A DNA stretch of 64,000 nucleotides from Streptomyces sp. CG4 (GTDB lineage: Bacteria; Actinomycetota; Actinomycetes; Streptomycetales; Streptomycetaceae): assembly GCF_041080655.1 (NCBI RefSeq), contig NZ_CP163525.1, positions 1,798,001 to 1,862,000 of the forward strand, read 5' to 3'. Shown in pieces: positions 8,338 to 16,170 of the stretch. The position numbers and the translations under genes were made by a program. The notes under the pieces are model-generated. The model saw only the letters and a list, made by a program, of their open reading frames with translations, was not told the origin of the DNA and did not search any database. Each line of letters opens with the position of its first letter. Position 1 is the stretch's first letter.

Positions 8338-9924
8338 TCAGTCGCGGGGGCGGAGGCTGGCTTCTTCGAGGTCGAGTTCGTACTGGATCCGGCGCCGGGT
8401 GGCATTGCTGATCCTGTTCGCTTCGTAGAGGCGCTGGAGCTCGGCCGCCTCGATGGCGATGAGTGTCCGGCGTATCTCGCGGTAGGCGTCGGCGGGGCGG
8501 GCGTCCGGGTCGCTGTAGTGGGCGTCTTCGACCTGGTGGATGCGCGCTTCCAGATGACGACGGGCCTGCTTCAGGGCGGCCTCGGCGGCGGTGCCCAGTT
8601 CGGCGAGCTGATCCGGATCGCCCAGCGCCGTGAGCTCGTCGAGAGCGGCGTGGGCGATGTGCCGGCGGGTCCTGGCCTCTTCGCGGGCGGTGTGCTCCGG
8701 TTCCAGCGCGATGCCGGAGCGGCGGACGACGGGGGCCAGGGTGAAGCCCTGGAAGACGAGAGTGAGTGCGACGGTCCCGGTGGTGAGCGTGAGAATGAGC
8801 GCCCGGTGCGGCAGCGGCGCCCCCGTGTGGGTGACCAGGGGGATGGAGAGCGCGGCTGCCAGCGGCATGACGCCTCGGGTGCCCGCCCAGGACAGAACGG
8901 CCGGAACGCGCCAGGACAGACGGTTGTCGCCCTCCCCGTGCCGGTGGTGGATCAGGGCGGACAGCGGGAAGATCCACAGCAGGCGGATCGCCAGCAGAGT
9001 GAAGGCGATCACCGGCACCCACAGCGGCCAGCCGTGCTCGTCGCGCGCGAGATGGCGGACGGCCGAGGGAAGCTCCAGCCCGATCAGGGCGAAGACGACG
9101 CTCTCCAGCAGGAAGGTCACGGTGTCGTAGACGGCGTGGACCTGGAGGCGGACGGAGGCGTTGCCGAGCTTGTGGCGGGTGCTGCCGAGGACGACGCCGG
9201 ACACGATGACGGCGGTCACGCCGGAGGTGTGCGACTGCTCCGCGATGACGTAGGAGGCGTAGGGAGTGACCAACGCCATGACGGTCTCCAGCATGGGGTC
9301 GTCGGTCCGTCTGCGGATCAGGGTCACCACTGCGGCGAGCGCCGCCCCGATGAGGGCTCCTCCGCCCGCCAGGATCAGGAACTGCAGGGCGGTTCCGGGC
9401 ACGCTGATGGTGCTGCCGGAGACCGCGGTGGCCACGGCCACCTTGTACAGGACCAGTGAGGTGGCATCGTTGAACAGGCTTTCCGCCTGCACCATGGCCT
9501 GCACGCGCGGTGGGAGAGACAGCCGCCGGCCGAGCGCGGTCACGGCCACGGGGTCGGTGCTGGCCAGGACGGAGCCGAGGATGAACGCGGTCGCGGCGGT
9601 GAGCGGGGTGATCGCGTGGGCCACGTACCCGACGGTGACGGCCGAGGCGAGGACCAGGCCGAAGACCAGGCCGGTCACGGGCCGCCACACGGTGCGCAGG
9701 TCGCGGACGGAGATCTCCCCGGCCGAGGCGTAGAGCAGCGGTGGCAGCACCAGCACGTTGATCACATGAGGCGGCAGGCGGACCTCGGGAACCCAGGGCA
9801 TCAGTCCCACGAGCAGACCCGCGACCACGAGGAGCGAGGGGGCGGGCAGGCTCCAGCGCCGGGCACCGGTCGCCACGGCGGTGGCCAGGACCACCAACAG
9901 CAGGACGACGATCAGGCCGGTCAT
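8338..9924 (-). CDS. CPA1-type Na+/H+ antiporter (NhaP-like)
   Basis: A 528-residue membrane protein with about a dozen hydrophobic segments in the first 400 residues and a hydrophilic, Arg/Glu-rich helical C-terminus. Family motifs are visible: ASTDPVA at 121-127 and ESLFNDATS at 148-156, where Asp153 is the expected ion-binding aspartate of CPA1 exchangers. Predicted to exchange Na+ (or K+) for protons at the plasma membrane. Monocistronic; it converges with the mce operon (about 75 bases between stops) and diverges from the MFS gene. Confidence 0.93.
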   Translation of the reverse strand: MTGLIVVLLLVVLATAVATGARRWSLPAPSLLVVAGLLVGLMPWVPEVRLPPHVINVLVLPPLLYASAGEISVRDLRTVWRPVTGLVFGLVLASAVTVGYVAHAITPLTAATAFILGSVLASTDPVAVTALGRRLSLPPRVQAMVQAESLFNDATSLVLYKVAVATAVSGSTISVPGTALQFLILAGGGALIGAALAAVVTLIRRRTDDPMLETVMALVTPYASYVIAEQSHTSGVTAVIVSGVVLGSTRHKLGNASVRLQVHAVYDTVTFLLESVVFALIGLELPSAVRHLARDEHGWPLWVPVIAFTLLAIRLLWIFPLSALIHHRHGEGDNRLSWRVPAVLSWAGTRGVMPLAAALSIPLVTHTGAPLPHRALILTLTTGTVALTLVFQGFTLAPVVRRSGIALEPEHTAREEARTRRHIAHAALDELTALGDPDQLAELGTAAEAALKQARRHLEARIHQVEDAHYSDPDARPADAYREIRRTLIAIEAAELQRLYEANRISNATRRRIQYELDLEEASLRPRD

Positions 9925-10229
9925 GGAGTGTCCTCGGCGGGTTACGGCTTGCTACCCCCCTCTGGCCAGCTGCTTTACCAACGTAACCGACCTCGGGCGG
10001 TGACGCAGCCGACAGGGAGCAGCGACCGTCCGGTGCCCCGGCAGGTCTCCGCACCCCGCGGCACGCACGGCCCGACGACGCTCGGCGGCCACTGGCTGAT
10101 ACCCGACGCCGTGATCGCGGTCGGCTTTGACGGGCTTTGTCGAATGGCTACCGTCGTGATCAGCCGAGGCATGCGGTCATGGCTACGAGGTATCACAATG
10201 ATCATGCGATTACCCGGAAGGGAAGCTTC
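9925..10229. other. Divergent intergenic region (antiporter / MFS exporter)
   Basis: About 305 bases with no supportable gene. It must hold promoters for both flanking genes. Two direct copies of ATGGCTAC lie at about 10144 and 10179, possible regulator half-sites for the exporter; no further evidence. Confidence 0.4.
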
Positions 10230-11450
10230 ATGGCGGACTCCGCCCCTGTCTTAACGGACAGCCGCTGGCTGCCCAAGGTAGCCGTGCTCGCCTTCGGCAC
10301 CTTCGCCGTCGGCACCGACGCCTTTGTCATCGCGGGCCTGCTGCCCGACATCAGCCACTCGTTCTCCGTCAGCGTCGCGGCGGCCGGGCAGCTGGTCAGT
10401 GTCTTCTCATTCGCCTATGCGGTGCTCTCACCCGTGCTCACCGTACTGACCGGACGCTGGTCACGACGCACCGTGCTGATCACCGCGCTGCTGGTCTTCG
10501 CGGTCGGCAACGTGGCCACCGCGCTCATGCCCAACTACCCCTTGGTCATGGCCGCCCGGATCCTCGCGGCCGCGGGCGCGGCGCTGTTCACCCCCAACGC
10601 CGGTGCCACCGCCGCCGCCATCGCCGGAGACCAACGGCGCGGCCAGGCCATCGCCGTGGTGACCGTGGGCCTGACGTCCTCGCTGGTGTTGGGCGCCCCG
10701 CTGGGCACCGCCATCGGCAACGCCTGGGGCTGGCGGGCGACCATGTGGGTCATCGCCGCCATGGCCGTGCTGATCGTGCCGATCATCATGCTCGGCCTGC
10801 CGAGCATCCAGCTCGGCAACGCCACCAGCCTGCGGCAGCGGCTCGCGCCGCTCGCCGACGCCCGGGTGGTCCGGGTACTGCTCGGCACGCTGCTGGCCTT
10901 CATCGGCATCTACGTGCCACTCACCTACATCAGTGCCGTCTTCGGCCCCTCGCTGGGCGGTGACAACAACCGGGTGGCGCTGCTGCTGCTGGCCTACGGG
11001 TTGGCCGGTACGGCGGGCAACCTCATCGCCGGCAAGCTGGCCGACCGGTACGGGCCACAGCGCGTGGTCATCGCCGCCACCCTGGCGCTGACCGTGATCT
11101 TCCTCGCCATGCTGCCCATCCGGAGCTCGTTCGCGGCGGCGCTCCCGGTGGTGGCGCTCTCCGGCATCGCCTCCTGGTCGGTCACCGCTCCCCAGCAGCA
11201 CCGGGTCATCGCGCTCTCTCCCGCCGGGGCAGGTCCCCTGGCCGTCTCGCTCAACGCGGCGGTGCTGTACCTGGCGATCTCGATCTCCGGTGTGCTCGGC
11301 GCGATGGGCCTCAACGTGTTCGGCTCCGCGGCGGCGCTGCCGGTGTTGGCGGCCGTCTTCGTCCTGGCGGCGGCGGTGGTCACCTGGCTGTCCGCCGGGG
11401 CCGAGCAGCGAGCGCTGACCGCGAAGGCCGAGGAACCCGTGAAGGCCTAA
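10230..11450 (+). CDS. MFS transporter, DHA1-like drug/metabolite exporter, with TTA codon 8
   Basis: A 407-residue protein with twelve predicted membrane segments; after segment 2 it has LTGRWSRRTVL, the loop motif of MFS antiporters, and segment 5 carries the glycine-rich APLGTAIGNAWGW pattern of DHA1 exporters. Start ATG 10230 has GGAAGGGA just upstream. Codon 8 is TTA (10251-10253), the rare leucine codon read by the bldA tRNA in Streptomyces, so synthesis is probably developmentally delayed. It lies beside and converges with the cluster operon; a role as product exporter or self-resistance gene is inferred from position and the shared TTA pattern. Confidence 0.92.
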   Translation: MADSAPVLTDSRWLPKVAVLAFGTFAVGTDAFVIAGLLPDISHSFSVSVAAAGQLVSVFSFAYAVLSPVLTVLTGRWSRRTVLITALLVFAVGNVATALMPNYPLVMAARILAAAGAALFTPNAGATAAAIAGDQRRGQAIAVVTVGLTSSLVLGAPLGTAIGNAWGWRATMWVIAAMAVLIVPIIMLGLPSIQLGNATSLRQRLAPLADARVVRVLLGTLLAFIGIYVPLTYISAVFGPSLGGDNNRVALLLLAYGLAGTAGNLIAGKLADRYGPQRVVIAATLALTVIFLAMLPIRSSFAAALPVVALSGIASWSVTAPQQHRVIALSPAGAGPLAVSLNAAVLYLAISISGVLGAMGLNVFGSAAALPVLAAVFVLAAAVVTWLSAGAEQRALTAKAEEPVKA

Positions 11451-11487
11451 GCGCTCCGCTGGAATTGCCGCGATGTGCCGTCGTTCG

Positions 11488-11545
11488 CCTGCGGCACCGT
11501 CGTGGCTGGTCGCGCAGTTCCCCGCGCCCCTTCAGGGCGCTGCGG
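11488..11545. repeat. Streptomyces intergenic repeat of the CGTGGCTGGTCGCGCAGTTCC type
   Basis: This stretch contains GTGGCTGGTCGCGCAGTTCC followed by CCGCGCCCCTTCAGGGCGC, which folds as a short hairpin. I recognise this wording as a short element found many times between genes in Streptomyces chromosomes. It lies between convergent genes and may help end transcription of the exporter. Copy number cannot be tested here. Confidence 0.6.
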
Positions 11546-11593
11546 AACCGGAGCGGACTTCGCCAACCCTGCTTAGCTGTTCTGTCCGCGCAG

Positions 11594-11650
11594 GTGATCG
11601 CCGCCGCGATCGGTGCCTCATCCCGAGGCGCCGATCGCGGCGGCGATCAC
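11594..11650. terminator. Long inverted repeat (26-bp arms) overlapping the 3' end of the PPTase gene
   Basis: Arms 11594-11619 and 11625-11650 are complementary with a single mismatch, separated by five bases. The right arm is the last codons of the leftward PPTase gene, and its stop codon sits at the edge of the loop. The structure is strong on both strands and could terminate both the leftward cluster operon and the rightward exporter transcript. Confidence 0.65.
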
Positions 11651-11992
11651 CATGCCCTTCTTGTGGCTGATGGAGACGGAGATGCCGACGACGCCCCGCT
11701 CCTCGGCACGCTGTGCGGCGAGCCCGGAGAGCCGGACGAGCGGGGCGCCGCCCTCGGTGCGCACGATCGCCACCTGCCGTGGCGTCACCCCGCCTCCCAT
11801 GCCGGTGCCGATCACCTTCAGCACCGCCTCCTTGCCGGCGAAGCGGCCGGTCAGGAACTCGACCGCCCGCCGCGTGCCGAAGGACGCGGCGACCGCCAGC
11901 TCCTCCGGGGCATAGGCGTAGGCACGAAACCACGCCCGTTCCAGCAGCGCGTCGAGTTCACCCTCGCGCATCAGGTCGATACCGATCCACAT
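11618..11992 (-). CDS. Holo-ACP synthase-type 4'-phosphopantetheinyl transferase (AcpS family), distal
   Basis: A 124-residue protein of normal AcpS length. It has the N-terminal GIDL metal-binding motif (Asp6), the central GRFAGKEAVLKVIG motif (Glu and Lys of the active site) and the C-terminal SISHKKGMVIAAA motif. It transfers phosphopantetheine from CoA to the serine of a carrier protein. It is the last gene of the leftward cluster operon, 15 bases after the acyl-CoA dehydrogenase. A second AcpS-type gene lies at 19637-20080, so the two carrier proteins may each have a dedicated partner; that pairing is inference. Confidence 0.9.
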   Translation of the reverse strand: MWIGIDLMREGELDALLERAWFRAYAYAPEELAVAASFGTRRAVEFLTGRFAGKEAVLKVIGTGMGGGVTPRQVAIVRTEGGAPLVRLSGLAAQRAEERGVVGISVSISHKKGMVIAAAIGASG

Positions 11993-12007
11993 CGTCCGGG
12001 CCTCTCG

Positions 12008-13189
12008 TTACGCGCCCGCGGCCGCGGCCCGGTCCAGGAAGGTTCCCTTGAGCACGCCCTGGAAGACGGCCAGCCGCTGGATGTGGCCGGTGCCTTCCAT
12101 GAACTCGATGGCCCGCGCGTCCCGGTACCACTTGTCCAGTAACGGATCCTCCAACAGCGCGGCCGGTCCGAGGAGTTCGGCGGCGAGCAGGGTGCACCGC
12201 TCGGCCAGCTCCGCGGCCCGGGTCTTCACTCCGGCGATCCGGTCGGCACGGATCCGGCCGGCGTCGACGGCCGAGGCGACCGCGTAGTTGTGCTGCCGGA
12301 CCGCCTCGACCCGGTCCTGCGCCTCGGCCAGCCGCCGGCGGGCCGCACCGTGGAGCGCCGGCCGCTGGGCGCGCACATGGTCCAGTACCGCTCGGCACAG
12401 GCCGACGGCGGTGCCGGTGAGCACCGGCCGGAACCGCTGGAGCGTCTGGATGGCGCCGATCAGGCCGCGCCGACTGGGTTTGCGGGTCTCGAACCCCAGG
12501 ATCTGCTCGCGCTCCACCCGTACGTGGTCCAAGGTGATCGCCGAGATGCGCACGCCACGCATGCCCACGGTGGGGATCACCTCGGCGTGGAAGCCGGGGG
12601 TATCGGTGTCCAGGAGGACCGCCTCGATACCCAGCGGTCCCGGCGCCCTTCGGCAGAACACCACACCGAGTTCGGCGAAGGCCGCGTTGCCCACATAGCG
12701 CTTCTCACCGGTCAACCGGAATCCGTCGCCATCGGGCTCCAGCACGGTCTCCAGTTCGGTGGCGGCCGACCCCTTGCCCGGTTCGGTGAGCCCGAAGAAC
12801 GTCCACACCGGTTCGGGGGCCGCCATACGCCGGTAGTAGGCGTCGCGTTGCCGGTCGTCGCCTAGGGCACCCACGGTCACCCCGGACATGATCGGACCGG
12901 GGCAGGCGAGCATGAAGCTAGCGTCGCCGTAGCTGAGTTCCTCGATGGTGACCGTGTGCTCCAGGCAGGAACTCATGTCGTACGTGTGCCCGTCGACCCG
13001 CAGCGGCGATTCCAGGTACTCCGGTGGAATGGTGCAACCACTCATGATGTGCACCGCCGGCAGGTCGAGCCACCGGTCGATCGCGGTCGGGTCGCGGTCG
13101 ATCTCCAGGCCGATCTCCCGCAGTCCGACCGCGGCCTGGCGGACGTGACCGCGCAGCGCCGCCACGCGTGGCGTATCCGGCTCAGCCAT
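12008..13189 (-). CDS. Acyl-CoA dehydrogenase family flavoprotein (contains TTA codon)
   Basis: A 393-residue acyl-CoA dehydrogenase: N-terminal helical domain, middle beta domain with FFGLTEPGKGSAATELET and GEKRYVGNAA (FAD-contact motifs), and C-terminal helical domain with FMEGTGHIQRL, the equivalent of the YEGTNEIQR motif. The ATG at 13189 is chosen because it follows a GGGGAGGG run and overlaps the upstream stop by eight bases. Within this cluster it probably desaturates an acyl or aminoacyl chain held on a carrier protein rather than on CoA. Codon 350 is TTA (12140-12142), a bldA target signature. Cosubstrate and acyl group are not readable from sequence. Confidence 0.9.
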   Translation of the reverse strand: MAEPDTPRVAALRGHVRQAAVGLREIGLEIDRDPTAIDRWLDLPAVHIMSGCTIPPEYLESPLRVDGHTYDMSSCLEHTVTIEELSYGDASFMLACPGPIMSGVTVGALGDDRQRDAYYRRMAAPEPVWTFFGLTEPGKGSAATELETVLEPDGDGFRLTGEKRYVGNAAFAELGVVFCRRAPGPLGIEAVLLDTDTPGFHAEVIPTVGMRGVRISAITLDHVRVEREQILGFETRKPSRRGLIGAIQTLQRFRPVLTGTAVGLCRAVLDHVRAQRPALHGAARRRLAEAQDRVEAVRQHNYAVASAVDAGRIRADRIAGVKTRAAELAERCTLLAAELLGPAALLEDPLLDKWYRDARAIEFMEGTGHIQRLAVFQGVLKGTFLDRAAAAGA

Positions 13190-13769
13190 CGCCGACACCG
13201 CCCTCCCCTGGATGCAGATAGGTGTTGCCGAGCAGCTCAAGGAGGTGGACCAGGTGGCCCGGGCCCTCGGCGGTGAACCCGCTCGCGCCGTACAGCTTGA
13301 TCAGGGTCCGGCCGGCGGCCACCAGAACCTGGTGGATCAGCCATCGCCGGCGGGTCTCCCCCGGTTGGTCACTCAGGTCGTCCGCCTCGGACAGGGCGAG
13401 CGCCACGTCGGCCACCGCGCCGCGCACCAGCTGGCGGTTGAGCAGGTTGGCGCCGTCGGCGGTGCGCTCCTCCAGCCGTCGTACGACGGCGTCCAGCAGC
13501 CGGTGGAGGGTCTGCCGCTGCAACCGGAGCAGCCCGTCGGCGAAGAGCGCCTGCTGCCGCGCGGGCGACGGGGTCTCCCGCCGCGCCGCGTGCAGCTCCG
13601 CCCAGCCGCCCGGCACCACGGCCCCGTCGGCCACGCGCGCCGCGGAGGCGATCACCCAGCCGCGCGGCGAGACCACCACGTCCCCCGGCGCCGCCTGGTC
13701 GTGACAGTCGTCCAGCGCGGCGGCCAGCTCGTGCGTGGTCTTCTCCAGCGGGACGTCAACGGTGGTCAT
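13182..13769 (-). CDS. Small protein resembling the C-terminal helical domain of acyl-CoA dehydrogenases
   Basis: A 195-residue protein starting at ATG 13769, which overlaps the upstream stop by four bases. The C-terminal half (about 100-190) is helical and has the look of an acyl-CoA dehydrogenase C-terminal domain (ADVALALSEADDL, HQVLVAAGRTLIKLYGASGFTAEGPGHLVHLLELLGNTYL). No FAD-binding middle domain is present. It is encoded directly before the full dehydrogenase and may be its partner subunit. Similarity is judged by eye only; another four-helix fold is possible. Confidence 0.6.
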   Translation of the reverse strand: MTTVDVPLEKTTHELAAALDDCHDQAAPGDVVVSPRGWVIASAARVADGAVVPGGWAELHAARRETPSPARQQALFADGLLRLQRQTLHRLLDAVVRRLEERTADGANLLNRQLVRGAVADVALALSEADDLSDQPGETRRRWLIHQVLVAAGRTLIKLYGASGFTAEGPGHLVHLLELLGNTYLHPGEGGVGDG

Positions 13770-14596
13770 GGTCGCACCCCCGATCCGGATTCCGACCGGA
13801 GCACGGCCAACTGGCTGTCGCCGGTGCGTGGGTCGGTGTCGCACAGCACCACGGCGGTGTACTCCCGCTGCCAGGACGGCCAGTTCCGGGCCAGGTCCAG
13901 CCAGACGCTGGTGCAGTAGCTGCCGGCGCCGGTCCGGTGATGGTGACGCACCGGTTCACCGAGCTCGTCGGGGTCCGCCCACGGCCCGGTGACCAGCAGC
14001 GTGCTGTCCGGCTCCTTGGCCAGCACCTCGGCGATCCGGCCCGCCGGTGGCGTACCGGCGGGGATCGCCACGACCTCGCCCACCCGGAATCCGGCGCCCT
14101 CGCCGAACACCAGCAGCGCCCCGGAGTCGACGAGTTGGTTGTCGTGGACCAGCGGGAAGCGGGTGGGCAGGGTGGTCTGCTCCAGCACCGCCACCACCGC
14201 GAGTCGGCTGCGCCCCGCCCGGTGGAAGGCGGACACCGCCCGCAACGCGGTGAACGGCGCGGCGAGCCCCTGCTGGTGGATGCCGAACGTGGTGGCCCGG
14301 CCGCCGAGCCGGTGGTCCAGGTACGGCCCGATCGCCACGAAGGGCGTGATGTCCGGCAGCGCCTGCGCGATGATCACCAGATCGGGCGCGGCACCGCCGA
14401 GGTCCGCGGCGGCGACGAGCCGGTCGACCAACTCGCAGTGGTCGACGTGGGGGGCGGCGCGCAGCAGCTCCTCGTCCACCTCACGGTCGAACGGCTTCAG
14501 CAGGTCGCGGTAGAAGGAAAGGACGGCGGGGTCCTCGGCGTACGGCTTGCGAGGTGGGGAGACCACCGCGTACGCGGAGCGCAGACTGGGCACCAT
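13766..14596 (-). CDS. KASIII/thiolase-fold protein without the catalytic cysteine
   Basis: A 276-residue protein, shorter than usual KASIII enzymes (about 320-350). The stretch TTFGIHQQGLAAPFTALRAV (102-121) matches the nucleophile elbow of ketosynthase III, where QQAC or QQGC is expected, but position 111 is Leu, so it cannot form the usual acyl-cysteine. Later parts (VVAVLEQTTLPTRFPLVHDNQLVDSGALLVFGEG) resemble the KASIII core. It may be a structural partner of the active KASIII-like gene at 17540-18490, comparable in idea to a chain length factor, or a carrier-protein-binding subunit. Start ATG 14596 lies four bases after the ACP1 stop. Confidence 0.65.
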   Translation of the reverse strand: MVPSLRSAYAVVSPPRKPYAEDPAVLSFYRDLLKPFDREVDEELLRAAPHVDHCELVDRLVAAADLGGAAPDLVIIAQALPDITPFVAIGPYLDHRLGGRATTFGIHQQGLAAPFTALRAVSAFHRAGRSRLAVVAVLEQTTLPTRFPLVHDNQLVDSGALLVFGEGAGFRVGEVVAIPAGTPPAGRIAEVLAKEPDSTLLVTGPWADPDELGEPVRHHHRTGAGSYCTSVWLDLARNWPSWQREYTAVVLCDTDPRTGDSQLAVLRSESGSGVRP

Positions 14597-14600
14597 CGCC

Positions 14601-14861
14601 TCACACGTCGCTGGTGGCCCGTTGGGCCAGCACGTAATCGGTGAGCGAACCCACCGACTTGAGGTTGTCCATGTCCAGCTCCTCCGGATCGACCGAGATG
14701 TCCACCGAGTCCTCCAGCGCCATCAGTAGTTCGAGGACGGAGGTCGAGTCCAGGTGGAGGTCCTCGAAGAGCCGTGCGTCCTCGGCGAGTTCGGTGACGG
14801 GGCGTTCCAGGATCTCGCTGAGGGCCTGCTCGACCGCGGAGATCACATTGCGACGTTCCAT
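14601..14861 (-). CDS. Acyl carrier protein (ACP1)
   Basis: An 86-residue acidic carrier protein with the phosphopantetheine site in LHLDSTSVLEL (Ser39). Start ATG 14861 is preceded by AGGAGA nine bases upstream; an in-frame ATG at 14912 lies inside the decarboxylase gene and is less likely. It sits directly after the ATP-grasp ligase and PLP decarboxylase genes, the same three-gene logic as BtrJ, BtrK and BtrI of butirosin biosynthesis, where glutamate is loaded on the ACP and decarboxylated there. ACP1 is therefore the likely carrier for a decarboxylated amino acid. Confidence 0.93.
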   Translation of the reverse strand: MERRNVISAVEQALSEILERPVTELAEDARLFEDLHLDSTSVLELLMALEDSVDISVDPEELDMDNLKSVGSLTDYVLAQRATSDV

Positions 14862-14898
14862 TGCCGGTTCTCTCCTGAGTAGGTGTGGTGTTCCTGGG

Positions 14899-16170
14899 TC
14901 AGAATTGGACAAGGCGCTGTTTGGCGAGGAGTTCCTCGGCCCGGTCGCGCTCCCGGACCAGGTGGGCGGTTCCCTCCAGCACCAGTACTTCCGCGGGGAA
15001 GCCGTGGCTGAGGAAGAGCCCGGGGGAGGCGGTCGGCCCGTACGCGCCGGAGCGCTCGACGCCGAGCAGGTCGCCGGCGTGTACCGGGGGCAGCGCGACC
15101 TTCTTGCCGATGACGTCGTTCGGCGTGCACAGCGGTCCGGTGACGGTGTAGACGTCGGTCGGCTCCGCGGTGTACCGGGTCAGCGAGCGGATGGGGAAGT
15201 TTCGTTTGACGAAGCTGCCGATGCCGACGGCGGCCATGTGGTGGTTGGTGCCGCCGTCAGCGACCACGAACCGCTCTCCCATCGACTCCTTCACGTATCG
15301 GGCCCGCACCACGTACGTGCCGCACAGCGCGGTGAGGTACCGGCCCAGCTCGTTGATGAGCCGGCATTCCGGGTGGGCCGCGACGAAGGGCTCGACCACC
15401 TCGTTGATGCCGGCGACGGCGGCCGCCAGGTCGAGATCCTTCTCGTTGTCGAAGTAGGCGACGCCGAACCCGCCGCCGAAGTCGACGGTCCGCAGCGGCA
15501 CCGCGAGTTCGGTCGCGAGTCTCTCGGCCAGGGCGAGGATCTCCCGGGTGTTGTGCACCAGGTCCTCGGCGCCCAGGAAACGGGTGCCCAGGTACATGTG
15601 GAAGCCGAGCACGCGCACCCGGCGCAGCCCGTCAAGGAAGCCGCGAGCGCGGCGCACCAGGTCCGCGTCGATACCGAACTGACGCGGCTTGCCGCCCATG
15701 GCCAACCCGGACCCCTTGGTGTGGAAGTCCGGGTTGACCCGCAGCAGCACCCCGACCTCGTCGCGACCGGCTGCCGCGGCGACGGCGTCGACTTCCGCCA
15801 CCTCGTCGAGTGACTCACAGACCACGGCGTGCAGGCCGGCGGCCACACACGCCTCCAGTTCGGCGCGGGTCTTGCCCGGGCCGAGGAAGATGGTGTCGGC
15901 CGGGTCGATGCCGGCCGCACGTACCGTCTTCAGCTCGGCCATGGAGGAGATCTCCGCACCGGCGCCCAGCGAGCCGAGGTAGCCGCAGACGCTGATGTTG
16001 GGGTTCGCCTTCAGCGAGAAGAACACGTCCACCGCCGGGTGCAGCCGGTCGCGCACCGACTGGTAGACCGTGCGCAGCACCTGCGCGTCATAGACGAAGA
16101 GCGGGGTGCCGAATTCCTCGGCGATCCGCGATATCCCCACTCCCTGTACCTGGAACTCCATGCCGTTCAC
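14899..16170 (-). CDS. LysA-fold PLP-dependent decarboxylase, BtrK-like
   Basis: A 423-residue fold-type III PLP enzyme. The PLP lysine is Lys54 in FFSLKANPNISV; other family motifs are GFHMYLGTRFL, the glycine-rich DFGGGFGVAYF and the C-terminal GPLCTPNDVIG with its active-site Cys. Start GTG 16170 overlaps the ATP-grasp stop (GTGA). The family includes diaminopimelate and ornithine decarboxylases, but the neighbouring ATP-grasp ligase and ACP point to the BtrK/VinO group, which decarboxylate an amino acid while it is thioester-bound to an ACP, giving for example GABA-, beta-alanyl- or 3-aminoisobutyryl-ACP. Which amino acid is used is unknown. Confidence 0.88.
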   Translation of the reverse strand: MNGMEFQVQGVGISRIAEEFGTPLFVYDAQVLRTVYQSVRDRLHPAVDVFFSLKANPNISVCGYLGSLGAGAEISSMAELKTVRAAGIDPADTIFLGPGKTRAELEACVAAGLHAVVCESLDEVAEVDAVAAAAGRDEVGVLLRVNPDFHTKGSGLAMGGKPRQFGIDADLVRRARGFLDGLRRVRVLGFHMYLGTRFLGAEDLVHNTREILALAERLATELAVPLRTVDFGGGFGVAYFDNEKDLDLAAAVAGINEVVEPFVAAHPECRLINELGRYLTALCGTYVVRARYVKESMGERFVVADGGTNHHMAAVGIGSFVKRNFPIRSLTRYTAEPTDVYTVTGPLCTPNDVIGKKVALPPVHAGDLLGVERSGAYGPTASPGLFLSHGFPAEVLVLEGTAHLVRERDRAEELLAKQRLVQF

